Positions 24,909-34,108 are shown, counted from the first letter of the stretch. The stretch: 64,000 bases of DNA from Psychrobacillus lasiicapitis (GCF_006861795.1 NZ_VDGH01000014.1:1332-65331); one strand, 5' to 3'. Program-made: numbers and translations. The notes: generated from the letters alone by a model not told the origin.

Positions 24909-26450
24909 ATGTCGGAAGAATTTGACTTATCTCAATTTGAAAAAAGCATGGTTATCAGACAAACGACTTTTTCTGATATTGAATCTATTTTAGAAATACA
25001 GCGATTGTGCTTTCCAGGGATGGACCCTTGGGAAGTAGCACATTTACGCAGTCATTTAACGATATTCCCAGAAGGTCAATTAGTAGCAGAGCTGGATGGG
25101 AAAGTAATTGGCTCATGCTCCAGCCTTATTATTAACTTTGATGAGTATGATGACCGTCACTCTTGGTCTGACGTAACAGATTCAGGTTATATTACAAATC
25201 ATAATCCAGATGGCTATAACTTATACGGAATAGAAGTAATGGTGCATCCTGAATTTAGAAGGATGAAAGTCGGTCAACGCTTGTATGAGGGCAGAAAAGA
25301 TATTGCCAGACAGTTTAATTTAAAATCCATTATTATTGGTGGCCGCATTCCAAATTACCATAAACACGCAAACGAAATGTCACCAAGAGAATATGTAACG
25401 GCGGTTTCTCGTCATAAAATATATGATCCCGTATTAACCTTTCAATTGATGAATGGTTTTACATTGATGCGTATTAATCCAAATTATTTACCGGATGATA
25501 AGGCTTCTGTTAAATACGCTACTTTAATGGAATGGAATAACGTAGATTATATCCCATTATCAAAGCGTCATTTTAAAACGAGCTATCCTGTTCGAATATG
25601 CGCGGTCCAATATATGATGCGCAAAATTAATTCGTTCGAGCAATTTGCACATCAATGTGAGTATTTTGTAGACGTTGCATCCGATGCACAATCCGATTTT
25701 GTCGTATTTCCAGAAATTTTTACGACCCAGCTTATGTCTTTCTTAGATGAGCCTTCTCCAAGTCAGGCAGTTCGTAAATTAACGGAATATACCCCACAGT
25801 ACATGGAATTGTTTGCGGATTTAGCTGTTCGTTACAATATTAACATCATTGCTGGCTCTCATTTTGTAGAAGAGGAGAACGAGGAAATTTATAATATTGC
25901 TTATTTATTTCATCGTGATGGAGCGATTGACAAGCAATATAAAATTCATATTACACCAAACGAACGCAAATGGTGGGGAATTAGTGCAGGAGATTCCGTG
26001 CAAGTATTTGATACGGATTGTGGGAAAATTGCCATTCAAATTTGCTACGATATTGAGTTTCCAGAGCTTGCCCGAATTGCAACAGATATGGGTGCCAATA
26101 TTATTTTCACGCCATTTTGTACAGAGGATCGCCAAGGATACTTACGAGTTCGCTACTGTGCACAAGCGCGCGCAGTGGAAAACCAAATTTATACAGTTAT
26201 CTCAGGTACGGTAGGTAACTTACCACAAACAGAAAATATGGATATTCAATATGCACAATCGGCTATTTTTGCACCGTCTGATTTTGAATTCGCGAGAGAC
26301 GGAATTGTAGGCGAAACAGAACCGAATGTCGAGATGGTTCTAATAGGAGATGTCGATTTAGAAATATTAAGACGCCAACGACAAGACGGAACAGTTAAGC
26401 ATTTAAAAGATCGTCGACATGATGTCTATGGTATAGATTATAAAAAATGA
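24909..26450 (+). CDS. GNAT acetyltransferase - carbon-nitrogen hydrolase fusion
   Basis: Two enzymes in one chain of 513 residues. Residues about 15-200 are a GNAT domain (IRQTTFSDIESILEIQRLCFPG, and the acetyl-CoA loop VHPEFRRMKVGQRLYEGRK). Residues about 225-500 are a nitrilase-superfamily amidase with the Glu-Lys-Cys triad: FVVFPEIFTTQ, HITPNERKWWG and IQICYDIEFPELAR. GAGGAG eight bases before the ATG at 24909 sets the start; the GTG at 24900 lies within that site. Such fusions occur in several Bacillales; the substrate is not established. A phosphohexomutase gene follows closely. Confidence 0.88.
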   Translation: MSEEFDLSQFEKSMVIRQTTFSDIESILEIQRLCFPGMDPWEVAHLRSHLTIFPEGQLVAELDGKVIGSCSSLIINFDEYDDRHSWSDVTDSGYITNHNPDGYNLYGIEVMVHPEFRRMKVGQRLYEGRKDIARQFNLKSIIIGGRIPNYHKHANEMSPREYVTAVSRHKIYDPVLTFQLMNGFTLMRINPNYLPDDKASVKYATLMEWNNVDYIPLSKRHFKTSYPVRICAVQYMMRKINSFEQFAHQCEYFVDVASDAQSDFVVFPEIFTTQLMSFLDEPSPSQAVRKLTEYTPQYMELFADLAVRYNINIIAGSHFVEEENEEIYNIAYLFHRDGAIDKQYKIHITPNERKWWGISAGDSVQVFDTDCGKIAIQICYDIEFPELARIATDMGANIIFTPFCTEDRQGYLRVRYCAQARAVENQIYTVISGTVGNLPQTENMDIQYAQSAIFAPSDFEFARDGIVGETEPNVEMVLIGDVDLEILRRQRQDGTVKHLKDRRHDVYGIDYKK

Positions 26451-26468
26451 GGAATGGGTGTTTCACGA

Positions 26469-28190
26469 ATGTCTTATAAACAATTATTCGAGCAATGGAA
26501 TCGTTTTGCTGAGTTAGAATCTGTTTGGAAAGAAGATTTGGATCAGTTAGCAAAAGATGAAAAGCGTGTTGAAGATGCTTTTTATCGGGATCTAGAGTTT
26601 GGAACAGGTGGAATGAGAGGAGAAATAGGAGCAGGTACGAATCGTATGAATACATATACGATTCGTAAAGCTACTACTGGTCTTGCGGCTTATATTAAGA
26701 CGGCCGGAGCAGATGCGATGAAACGTGGAGTCGTTATTGCTTATGACAGTCGTAGATTTTCCCCCGAATTCGCAAACGAAGCGGCAAATACACTAGCTTC
26801 CAATGGTATTCAAGCTTATTTGTACAATGAACCTAGAACAACACCGCAGCTGTCTTATTCCGTGCGAAAACTAAATGCATTTATGGGAATTGTTATTACG
26901 GCAAGCCATAATCCTCCTGAATATAATGGTTACAAAGTATATGGAGAAGACGGTGCACAGTTAAATTTAGAAGATGCGGATGCTGTTATTCGTTATGTTT
27001 CTGATGCTGGTGATGCGCTTCAAATCAAACAAAATGCATTTGATGATCGCTTAATTACCTATCTAGATGAAGATATCGATCAGGCTTATATAGAGGAATT
27101 AAAAACCGTGCAAGAAAATTCAACAATCGCATCAACTACCGATTTAACAGTAGTTTTCACTCCACTTCATGGGGCTTCCGGTAAAACAGTGAAGCGAATT
27201 TTAAGTGAAGTGGGATATGAGCACATCCATTATGTAGAAGAGCAAATGGAACCAAATGGTGAGTTTCCTACAGTGAAATCACCAAATCCAGAAGAACAAA
27301 GCGCTTTTGAATATGCAATCCGATACGGAGAAAAATATGATGCAGACATTTTAGTGGCAGCAGACCCTGATGGAGACCGTGTTGGACTAGCCGTGAAAAC
27401 AACAGAAGGGTACAAACTGTTAACTGGAAATCAGACTGGCGCCATTTTAATCGAGTATTTATTAACACAGCGAAAAGAAAAAGGAACGATGCCCGCAAAT
27501 GGCCGTGTGTTTAAAACGATTGTGACATCTGATCTTGGACGAGTGATTGCAGAGTATCATGGTGCAAGCACGGAAGATGTATTAACAGGATTTAAATTTA
27601 TCGGAGAAAAGATTAAACAATATGAAGAAACGAAAGAATACGAGTTTTTGTTTGGCTATGAAGAAAGCTATGGTTATTTAGTGAAAAGCTTTGCGAGGGA
27701 TAAAGATGCGGTACAAAGTGTGTTATCCATCATAGAAGCTGCAGCTTTCTATAAAGAGAAAGACATGACACTAGTAGACGTTTTATATGCATTATACGAG
27801 CGACATGGTTATTATTTAGAAGGACTTGTTTCTGTTACGAAAAAAGGTGTGAGCGGAGCGAATGCGATAAAAAACTTACTAGAACAAGTTCGTGTCAATC
27901 AATTAACAGAAGTTGTTGGCATTGCTATTTCTTCACAAGAAGACTATTCGACATCCCTACGAACATTTGTTGATGGTCGTAAAGCGGAGCAGATTGTATT
28001 GCCAAAATCGAACGTACTAAAATACTTCCTTGCAGATGGCTCATGGGTTTGTGTTCGACCAAGTGGAACAGAGCCGAAGATAAAATATTATTTCGGTGTG
28101 ACAAGCGGGACAGAAGCAGAAAGCATGGAAAAGCTAGCACTGCTAAAAGAAGTATTCTCAACTGAAATGAATAAGTATTTAGAGGAATAA
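26469..28190 (+). CDS. pgcA: alpha-phosphoglucomutase/phosphomannomutase family enzyme
   Basis: Interconverts hexose 1- and 6-phosphates (glucose in PgcA), feeding UDP-glucose and wall-polymer synthesis. The 573 residues have the four domains of the alpha-phosphohexomutases: GTGGMRGEIGAGTNRMN at the start, the phosphoserine loop ITASHNPPEYNGYKVYG, the metal loop ADPDGDRVG, the sugar-binding FGYEESYGYL and the phosphate-binding VRPSGTEPKIKYY. ATG at 26469 is favoured, because the ATG at 26454 lies on GAGGA. It follows the fusion gene after a few bases and ends before a terminator. Confidence 0.92.
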   Translation: MSYKQLFEQWNRFAELESVWKEDLDQLAKDEKRVEDAFYRDLEFGTGGMRGEIGAGTNRMNTYTIRKATTGLAAYIKTAGADAMKRGVVIAYDSRRFSPEFANEAANTLASNGIQAYLYNEPRTTPQLSYSVRKLNAFMGIVITASHNPPEYNGYKVYGEDGAQLNLEDADAVIRYVSDAGDALQIKQNAFDDRLITYLDEDIDQAYIEELKTVQENSTIASTTDLTVVFTPLHGASGKTVKRILSEVGYEHIHYVEEQMEPNGEFPTVKSPNPEEQSAFEYAIRYGEKYDADILVAADPDGDRVGLAVKTTEGYKLLTGNQTGAILIEYLLTQRKEKGTMPANGRVFKTIVTSDLGRVIAEYHGASTEDVLTGFKFIGEKIKQYEETKEYEFLFGYEESYGYLVKSFARDKDAVQSVLSIIEAAAFYKEKDMTLVDVLYALYERHGYYLEGLVSVTKKGVSGANAIKNLLEQVRVNQLTEVVGIAISSQEDYSTSLRTFVDGRKAEQIVLPKSNVLKYFLADGSWVCVRPSGTEPKIKYYFGVTSGTEAESMEKLALLKEVFSTEMNKYLEE

Positions 28191-28251
28191 ACAAGAGAAT
28201 GGATTATCGTGTGCTAAAAAGTGTGCAACTTGAAGATATATATTCAACTTT

Positions 28252-28286
28252 AAAACCAGTCCTGTAGGTAAAGGGACTGGTTTTTC
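28252..28286 (+). terminator. terminator
   Basis: Stem AAAACCAGTCC / GGACTGGTTTT followed by T-run, 60 bases after the mutase gene. Confidence 0.88.
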
Positions 28287-28404
28287 TTGCTTTTGATAGG
28301 GAGAGTAAATTTTTTCAGTCAAAAGTATGAAGCTATGTAGATACTGTGAGGTTCGATTAAGTGATATGATGGAAAGTAAGAGAACATAAGGTGGAGGAGT
28401 TTAC

Positions 28405-29520
28405 ATGCAGTTAAATGAACTCTCAAATATTGAATTATTGAAAGAAATTGCAGAATTTCTAAACGAAGAAACAGAAATGGAGAAAATGCTTCAAGGTGCG
28501 CTTCGTAAGCTATTAGAAGGGACGATATTCGAGACCGGCTGGATATTTTTTATCAACGAAAAAGGGAAGCAAGAGCTAATTGCCCATGAAAATCTGCCAA
28601 ATGCATTGCAACAAAATGACTGTAAACACCTGCAAAAAGGTGGGTGCTGGTGTGTTACAAGATTTCTAAATAGCGAGTTAGACAAGGCTTCTAATATTAT
28701 CGAATGTAAAAGAATTGTCCATTCCAGAAGGAGTAGCAGTAAAGATTATAGTAATATTACACATCATGCAACTGTTCCTTTACAGTCTGGACAAGAGAGA
28801 TTCGGTCTTTTAAATGTTGCAACCCCAAACACGATTCGTTTTTCAGAAGGAGAACTTGCGTTGTTAGAGTCTGTTGCTTTTCAAATTGGATCTGCGATTA
28901 AGCGAATTTTATTAACAAAACAAGAGCAGCAAGTTGCACTTGTACAGGAAAGAAATCGACTCGCTCGCGATTTACATGATTCGGTCAATCAATTACTATT
29001 TTCAGTTACCTTAACTGCTAGAGGCGGGATAGAGATGACGGAGCAGCAAGATGTTAAGAACACATTTAAAGAGATTCAATATTTAACGCAAGAAGCTTTA
29101 ACGGAAATGCGAGCACTTATATGGCAGCTCCGCCCGAAAGGCTTAGAAAATGGAATAATAGAAGGATTAAAAGGGTATGGAGATATACTAGGATTAACGC
29201 TTAATGTGAATGTTAAAGGAGTCATCAATTTACCAGCTAAAATTGAAGAGACTTTGTTCCGAATCGCACAAGAAGCAATGAATAATGTACGAAAACACTC
29301 AGGCGTTTTACAAGCGGAGTTGTATTTAACCATTACTACTACAGATGTATTGTTAGTCGTAAAAGATGAAGGACGTGGATTTCATATGAATGAATTAAAC
29401 AGCCTTAGATCGTTAGGATTACAGAGTATGAAAGATAGGGCGTATTCCGTCAGTGGAACAGTAGATTGGGTAACAGAATGGGATAAAGGAACGGAGATAT
29501 TAGTCCGTTTACCGTATTAG
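28405..29520 (+). CDS. GAF-domain sensor histidine kinase, AirS/YhcY-like
   Basis: Cytosolic sensor kinase of 371 residues without membrane helices. Residues about 10-170 are a GAF domain, residues 185-270 the HisKA_3 dimerisation domain with the phospho-His in LARDLHDSVNQLL, and the rest the ATPase (EAMNNVRKHSG, DEGRGF, GLQSMKDRA). The GAF domain carries Cys73, Cys81, Cys83 and Cys101 (C-x7-C-x-C-x17-C), close to the cysteine set that binds a redox-active [2Fe-2S] cluster in staphylococcal AirS. Oxygen or redox sensing is therefore likely. The response regulator gene follows after 11 bases. Confidence 0.88.
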   Translation: MQLNELSNIELLKEIAEFLNEETEMEKMLQGALRKLLEGTIFETGWIFFINEKGKQELIAHENLPNALQQNDCKHLQKGGCWCVTRFLNSELDKASNIIECKRIVHSRRSSSKDYSNITHHATVPLQSGQERFGLLNVATPNTIRFSEGELALLESVAFQIGSAIKRILLTKQEQQVALVQERNRLARDLHDSVNQLLFSVTLTARGGIEMTEQQDVKNTFKEIQYLTQEALTEMRALIWQLRPKGLENGIIEGLKGYGDILGLTLNVNVKGVINLPAKIEETLFRIAQEAMNNVRKHSGVLQAELYLTITTTDVLLVVKDEGRGFHMNELNSLRSLGLQSMKDRAYSVSGTVDWVTEWDKGTEILVRLPY

Positions 29521-29531
29521 GGGGGATAGAA

Positions 29532-30179
29532 ATGATACGAGTATTAATCGCCGACGACCATCATGTAGTTAGACGAGGCTTAATGTTCTTTTTAAAAACG
29601 CAAAAAGATATGGACATAGTGGGAGAGGCCTCAAATGGAAAAGAAGCAGTTGAGCTGACAGCAACTTTGAAGCCTGATGTGGTATTAATGGATCTTGTGA
29701 TGCCAGAAATGGATGGTATTCAAGCGACAAAACGTATTAAAGCAAAATATCCACAAATTCAAATTCTAATGCTAACAAGTTTTTCTGATAGAGACCACGT
29801 CATCCCAGCATTAAAAGCAGGAGCTGCTGGGTACCAATTAAAAGATATAGAGCCCGATGATTTGGCAGAAGCTATCCGCAAATTAATGCGTGGAGAAAAT
29901 ACATTACACCCAGAGGCCACTTCACAGCTTCAAAAAGAAGTGGAAGTCACACCACTTTCCCCGCATGAAGAACATCCTTTAACTCCAAGAGAGCAGGATG
30001 TCTTGTCTGAGCTAACAAAAGGAAAAAGCAATCGTGAAATAGCATCATCCTTATTTGTAACAGAAAAAACCGTGAAAACACATATATCGAATATATTCGT
30101 TAAGCTACAAGTCCAAGATCGAACCCAGGCCGCGTTATATGCAGTCAAACACGGACTCACAGAGCCAAGTGGGCAATAA
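29532..30179 (+). CDS. response regulator, NarL/LuxR family
   Basis: Partner of the GAF kinase. Residues 1-120 form the receiver domain with the phospho-acceptor Asp54 (VVLMDLVMPEMDG), the Thr/Ser in MLTSFSD and the Lys in YQLKD. Residues about 150-210 are a LuxR-type helix-turn-helix (LTPREQDVLSELTKGKSNREIASSLFVTEKTVKTHISNIFVKL). The 215-residue length is normal. GGGGGGA precedes the ATG. It probably adjusts respiration or oxidative-stress genes as AirR/YhcZ-type regulators do; that role is by analogy. Confidence 0.92.
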   Translation: MIRVLIADDHHVVRRGLMFFLKTQKDMDIVGEASNGKEAVELTATLKPDVVLMDLVMPEMDGIQATKRIKAKYPQIQILMLTSFSDRDHVIPALKAGAAGYQLKDIEPDDLAEAIRKLMRGENTLHPEATSQLQKEVEVTPLSPHEEHPLTPREQDVLSELTKGKSNREIASSLFVTEKTVKTHISNIFVKLQVQDRTQAALYAVKHGLTEPSGQ

Positions 30180-30181
30180 AG

Positions 30182-30222
30182 TAAAAAGGAAGTTCGCAAA
30201 ATCTTCGCGAACTTCCTTTTTG
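30182..30222. terminator. terminator after the two-component operon
   Basis: Stem AAGGAAGTTCGC / GCGAACTTCCTT followed by TTTTT, placed just after the response regulator stop and before the convergent CDF gene. Confidence 0.88.
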
Positions 30223-30261
30223 AAACTGAAAATCTACGTTCGACCGAATTATAAAAAACGA

Positions 30262-31143
30262 TCAATCAATAACTTCTACTAAATGTGGCTCAATATGCAC
30301 AAGTACTACGGAAAAAGGCTTCAATTTCATAATACGCTGTTCAATTTCTTCTGTAATTCGATGACTTTCAATTACGTTAAGGTTGGGATTTACGGTAACG
30401 GTTATATCGACAAACATTAAATTTCCATGCATTCTAGCTTTAAAATCCTTTAACGTTTCTACCCCTTGTACGCGTTTTACGACAGTAGACAAGGACTCCG
30501 CCTCTTCCACGTTGAATCCATCTGATAATGTATAGGCAGCCTCATGAAAAATTGTATAAGCTGTATAAATAATGATGACACCAACAATTAATGCCGTAAT
30601 CCCATCTAAAATAGGGAAACCAAAAATGGACCCTAATATACCAATTGTTGCACCAATACTAACTAATGCATCTGAGCGATTATCATATGCAGCGGCTTTT
30701 AAAGCAGCACTATTTATACGAGTACCTAATTTTAAGTTGTATTTATACACTATATACATGGCGATTGCACTAATGAGCCCAACAATTGCAGTTAAGATGG
30801 AGGGAGTTTGTTGCACTGGATTTGTTATATGTTGAATTGCTTGAATAATTACTTGAATTCCAATCGATGCCATAATAAAAGCAGCTATTAAAGATGCAAT
30901 AGTTTCCGCACGTAAATGTCCGTACTGATGATGATCATCTGGTGGTTTTTGTGAAATTCGAAGTCCTATTAGGATGGCAATAGATGCAATAATATCTGTG
31001 AAGTTGTTTAATCCGTCTGCTTTTAATGCTTCAGAAGAACCGAGAAAGCCTGCACTAAGTTTAAAAGTACTTAACAGTAAGTAAATACCAATACTTACCC
31101 AAGCTCCTCTTTCCCCTTCACGTAAATTTGTATATAGCTCCAA
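30262..31143 (-). CDS. cation diffusion facilitator (CDF) family transporter
   Basis: Exports divalent metal ions (zinc, iron, manganese or cobalt, depending on the member) in exchange for protons. About 293 residues: six membrane helices with the metal-binding Asp/Asn sets in EALKADGLNNFTDIIA and AAAYDNRSDALVSIGA, then a cytoplasmic ferredoxin-like domain (FKARMHGNLMFVDITVTVNP). The open frame reaches 31209, but its upper part is the terminator of the next gene. A TTG at 31143 preceded by AGAGGA gives the family N-terminus LELYTNLREGERGAW and is chosen. Confidence 0.88.
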   Translation of the reverse strand: MELYTNLREGERGAWVSIGIYLLLSTFKLSAGFLGSSEALKADGLNNFTDIIASIAILIGLRISQKPPDDHHQYGHLRAETIASLIAAFIMASIGIQVIIQAIQHITNPVQQTPSILTAIVGLISAIAMYIVYKYNLKLGTRINSAALKAAAYDNRSDALVSIGATIGILGSIFGFPILDGITALIVGVIIIYTAYTIFHEAAYTLSDGFNVEEAESLSTVVKRVQGVETLKDFKARMHGNLMFVDITVTVNPNLNVIESHRITEEIEQRIMKLKPFSVVLVHIEPHLVEVID

Positions 31144-31176
31144 AGTGTTTCCTCTTTTCAACATTTTATTGCATAT

Positions 31177-31207
31177 GAAAACGACTCTCAATTTGAGAGT
31201 CGTTTTC
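31177..31207 (-). terminator. terminator of the CNNM/HlyC-type gene
   Basis: Perfect stem GAAAACGACTCTCAA / TTGAGAGTCGTTTTC (31177-31207), 20 bases after the stop codon at 31226 on the minus strand. Confidence 0.88.
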
Positions 31208-31225
31208 ATATAACTGTATAGTTTT

Positions 31226-32563
31226 TTATTGTTCTTCTGTTACTTCTTCTAGATCATTTAATGGAGTGGCTTTAATGATTTCCAAGTATTGAATATGATG
31301 CCCATCAATGTCTTTAACCATGAAATCATATCCTTGTTCGATAATCTTTTCACCTTTAACGGCTTCAAAGCTCCTTGTCATAAACCAGCCACCAATAGTA
31401 TCGATATCTTCTTCATCAATATTAATACCAAGAAGGTCATTGACATTTTCGATTAACATTTTTGCATCGATGATGAAATGATTTTCGTCAATCTTTTGGA
31501 CTTCTGGAAGCTCATCTGTATCGAATTCATCACGTATGTCACCGACGATTTCTTCGATAATATCTTCAATGGTAACAAGACCAGACGTACCACCATATTC
31601 ATCCATTAGAATGGCCATATGAATACGTTCTCTTTGGATTTTAAGCAATAAATCAGCAATCGGCATATTTTCAATCACTCGAATAATTGGCTGCATATAG
31701 TCAATCACTGGAGTAGATGCATTTGCGGGATCTTTAATATAAGCTGTTAATAAGTTTTTCATATTAACAAGTCCTATAATATGGTCTTTGTCTCCATCTG
31801 TTACAGGATATCTTGTATATTGTTCCACACCAATTAGCTCAAATACTTCATGTAACGTTAAATCTTTTTCGATCGAAATAATTTCCGTTCGTGGAACCAT
31901 AATTTCTTTTGCAATACGATCATCAAATTCGAAAATCTTGTTTACATATTTATATTCAGCTTGGTTGATCTCTCCACCTTTATAACTGTCAGAGAGAATC
32001 ATGCGAAGTTCTTCCTCTGAATGGGCTACTTCCGATTCTGAGACGGCTTTTAAACCAAATACTCGGGTAGCTAAAAATCGTGCAGACCCATTCATACCGT
32101 GAATAACTGGATACATAAGACGGTCAAAAATAATTAGCGGTTTTGCAACTGCTAATGTAATTTCTTCCGACTTTTGAATTGCCATTGTTTTAGGTGTTAG
32201 TTCCCCAACAACTACATGTATAAATGTTACTAGAGAAAATGCAATGATAAATGAAAGTACGGAGGTAACACTCTCCGGAAGCTCAAAATACTCGAATGCA
32301 GGATGTAGTATAGCTTCGATAGTCGGCTCTCCAAGCCACCCTAACCCTAGAGCGGTAATGGTTATTCCTAGCTGACATGCAGATAAATACTCATCCAAAT
32401 TAGAAACGACTTTTTTTGCATTTATCGCCCTTGTGTTTCCTTCAGCAATAAGCTGATCAATTCTTGTCGTTCTTACTTTTACAATTGCAAATTCACTAGC
32501 AACGAAAAATGCAGTGAATGCGATTAAGACAGCAAATGCTGTCAATCGTATGGCTATCTCCAA
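31226..32563 (-). CDS. CNNM/HlyC-type membrane protein (DUF21-CBS-CorC)
   Basis: A 445-residue protein often annotated as hemolysin, but of the family now linked to magnesium and cobalt transport. Residues 1-190 are the DUF21 membrane domain (FVASEFAIVKVRTTRIDQLI is a family signature). Residues about 205-330 are a CBS pair (EIMVPRTEIISIE, MDEYGGTSGLVTIEDIIEEIVGDI), and the C-terminus is the CorC_HlyC domain (DIDTIGGWFM). The only plausible start is TTG at 32563, directly after an in-frame stop. The strong AGGAGG lies about 50 bases upstream beyond a hairpin, which is unusual. Confidence 0.9.
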   Translation of the reverse strand: MEIAIRLTAFAVLIAFTAFFVASEFAIVKVRTTRIDQLIAEGNTRAINAKKVVSNLDEYLSACQLGITITALGLGWLGEPTIEAILHPAFEYFELPESVTSVLSFIIAFSLVTFIHVVVGELTPKTMAIQKSEEITLAVAKPLIIFDRLMYPVIHGMNGSARFLATRVFGLKAVSESEVAHSEEELRMILSDSYKGGEINQAEYKYVNKIFEFDDRIAKEIMVPRTEIISIEKDLTLHEVFELIGVEQYTRYPVTDGDKDHIIGLVNMKNLLTAYIKDPANASTPVIDYMQPIIRVIENMPIADLLLKIQRERIHMAILMDEYGGTSGLVTIEDIIEEIVGDIRDEFDTDELPEVQKIDENHFIIDAKMLIENVNDLLGINIDEEDIDTIGGWFMTRSFEAVKGEKIIEQGYDFMVKDIDGHHIQYLEIIKATPLNDLEEVTEEQ

Positions 32564-32569
32564 ATAATT

Positions 32570-32617
32570 ACTTTGTCCCTAACCCGAATGAGGGGTAGAA
32601 CAAAGTATACACCTCCT
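32570..32617 (-). promoter_or_regulatory. hairpin between the Shine-Dalgarno and the TTG start
   Basis: ACTTTGT / ACAAAGT (32570-32576 and 32600-32606) plus an inner CTACCC / GGGTTAG pairing form a stable stem-loop between AGGAGG (32612-32617, minus strand) and the TTG start at 32563. Folding would bring the two closer. A TTG inside the stem also opens an 11-codon leader frame properly spaced from the AGGAGG. Confidence 0.5.
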
Positions 32618-32785
32618 GTTTTCTAAAAAATAGTTTATACGTTTAATAATAAAATATATAAAAAGAAAATACAAATCTTTCTTCTCACATGGAACAAATT
32701 TCTATAGAAACTTAACATAAACTTATCAATTGTATAGTCCCAATAATGCGATAATAGTAGTGTTGTATAGATGGGAGGATATCAA

Positions 32786-33943
32786 TTGAAAGATACATAT
32801 TTTGAAATTATAAAGGCTTCTACTAAACTAGGTTTCACGTCCTTTGGAGGACCAGCCGCACATATTGGTTACTTTCGAGAAGAGTATGTGGAAAAGAGAA
32901 AATGGCTGGATGATAAAATGTATGCCGATATCGTAGCACTATGCCAGTTTTTGCCTGGTCCTGCTTCTTCCCAAGTTGGAATATCGATTGGTTTGTTAAG
33001 AGGAGGTATACTTGGAGGTATCCTTTCTTGGCTAGGCTTTACTTTGCCATCTGTCATTATATTAATGCTTTTTGCAGCGTACGTTACAACTACTGGTTCA
33101 TTTGATAGCGGTTGGATTCAAGGCCTAAAAATTGTTGCAGTCGCAGTTGTTGCACAAGCGCTTCTCGGTATGCAAAAGTCACTTGCTCCTGACAAAATTC
33201 GTATTTCTATTGCCGTAGTATGTGCTATTTTAACTTTGCTTATTCCAACTGCTATTGGGCAAATTAGCATCATTGCTGTTGCCGGGCTATTTGGTTATAT
33301 ATATTACAAATCAGAACCGGTGGAACCAGCTCCTAATATGGTACTTACTTTTGGCAAAAGGACTGGTATTATAAGTTGGATTTTGTTTTTTGGACTATTG
33401 ATTTTATTGCCTGTTGTTAAACCTTTTTTTCAATCTGTATATTATTCTATTTTTGATACGTATTATCGAGTTGGATCTATTGTGTTTGGGGGAGGGCATG
33501 TCGTTTTACCGATGCTTGAACGAGAAGCGGAAGTAGCTCCAGATATATTTCTTGCTGGATATGGAGCAGCACAAGCAGTGCCAGGACCTCTGTTTACACT
33601 AGCAGGCTATTTGGGTCAATTGACTGCTGGAATTCCTGGAGCTATTATAGCAGTCATTGCGATGTTTTTACCGTCGTTTTTATTGGTAATAGGTACTTTG
33701 CCATTTTGGTCTTTTATCAGGTCGCAAAAGGGGATTCAGGCCGCCTTAAAAGGAGTTAATGCAGCTGTGGTGGGAATTCTTCTAGCTGCGTTATATGATC
33801 CCGTTTTTACGAGTGCGGTAACAAGCACGTTTGATTTTATTATTGTATTAATTACTTTTATGTTATTAGTCGTGTATAAATGGGCACCTTTTAAAGTAGT
33901 ATTAATAAGTACGTTATTAGGTGCAGGTGTACAATTAATCTAA
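32786..33943 (+). CDS. chrA: chromate transporter family protein
   Basis: Membrane protein of the CHR family, whose characterised members export chromate; many bacterial copies have other or unknown anions as substrate. The 385 residues contain two homologous CHR halves, with the signatures FGGPAAHIGYFREEYVEKRKWL and LCQFLPGPASSQVGISIG in the first, and FGGGHVVLPMLEREAE and GAAQAVPGPLFTLAGYLG in the second. TTG at 32786 is used because GGAGG lies eight bases before it; the upstream ATG at 32771 overlaps that site. A single-gene unit. Confidence 0.9.
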   Translation: MKDTYFEIIKASTKLGFTSFGGPAAHIGYFREEYVEKRKWLDDKMYADIVALCQFLPGPASSQVGISIGLLRGGILGGILSWLGFTLPSVIILMLFAAYVTTTGSFDSGWIQGLKIVAVAVVAQALLGMQKSLAPDKIRISIAVVCAILTLLIPTAIGQISIIAVAGLFGYIYYKSEPVEPAPNMVLTFGKRTGIISWILFFGLLILLPVVKPFFQSVYYSIFDTYYRVGSIVFGGGHVVLPMLEREAEVAPDIFLAGYGAAQAVPGPLFTLAGYLGQLTAGIPGAIIAVIAMFLPSFLLVIGTLPFWSFIRSQKGIQAALKGVNAAVVGILLAALYDPVFTSAVTSTFDFIIVLITFMLLVVYKWAPFKVVLISTLLGAGVQLI

Positions 33944-33966
33944 TAAATTTCTTTTTTCAAAATGTA

Positions 33967-33996
33967 TTGACAACGGAAATTTTTATATGCTAATGT
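33967..33996 (+). promoter_or_regulatory. promoter of the bmr-like operon leader
   Basis: TTGACA at 33967-33972 and TAATGT at 33991-33996, 18 bases apart, near-consensus for the housekeeping sigma factor. It precedes a leader of about 330 bases containing two tiny ORFs and an attenuator-like hairpin. Confidence 0.65.
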
Positions 33997-34034
33997 TAAG
34001 GGACACTAAATAAAAGGAAATGGAGGTATGAAAA

Positions 34035-34103
34035 ATGATTCGTTTAAAAGATAGCGCAAAAAACTTAATAATTTATTCATACCGACCATTAGACGAAAAA
34101 TGA
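34035..34103 (+). CDS. leader peptide 1 of the bmr-like operon (22 residues)
   Basis: ATG at 34035 to TGA at 34103, with GGAGG nine bases before the start; peptide begins MIRLKDSAKN. It lies between a strong promoter and a terminator-like hairpin ahead of a BmrCD-type ABC exporter. In B. subtilis the bmrCD genes are switched by translation of the bmrB leader ORF, which prevents terminator formation when ribosomes stall. Position and spacing suggest the same role here. The peptide does not obviously resemble BmrB and is shorter. Confidence 0.6.
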   Translation: MIRLKDSAKNLIIYSYRPLDEK

Positions 34104-34108
34104 TTTAT

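Noticed and set aside
31144-31209. Longer N-terminus for the CDF transporter
   Set aside because: The extension is the terminator hairpin of the neighbouring gene, and the TTG at 31143 has a proper ribosome site.
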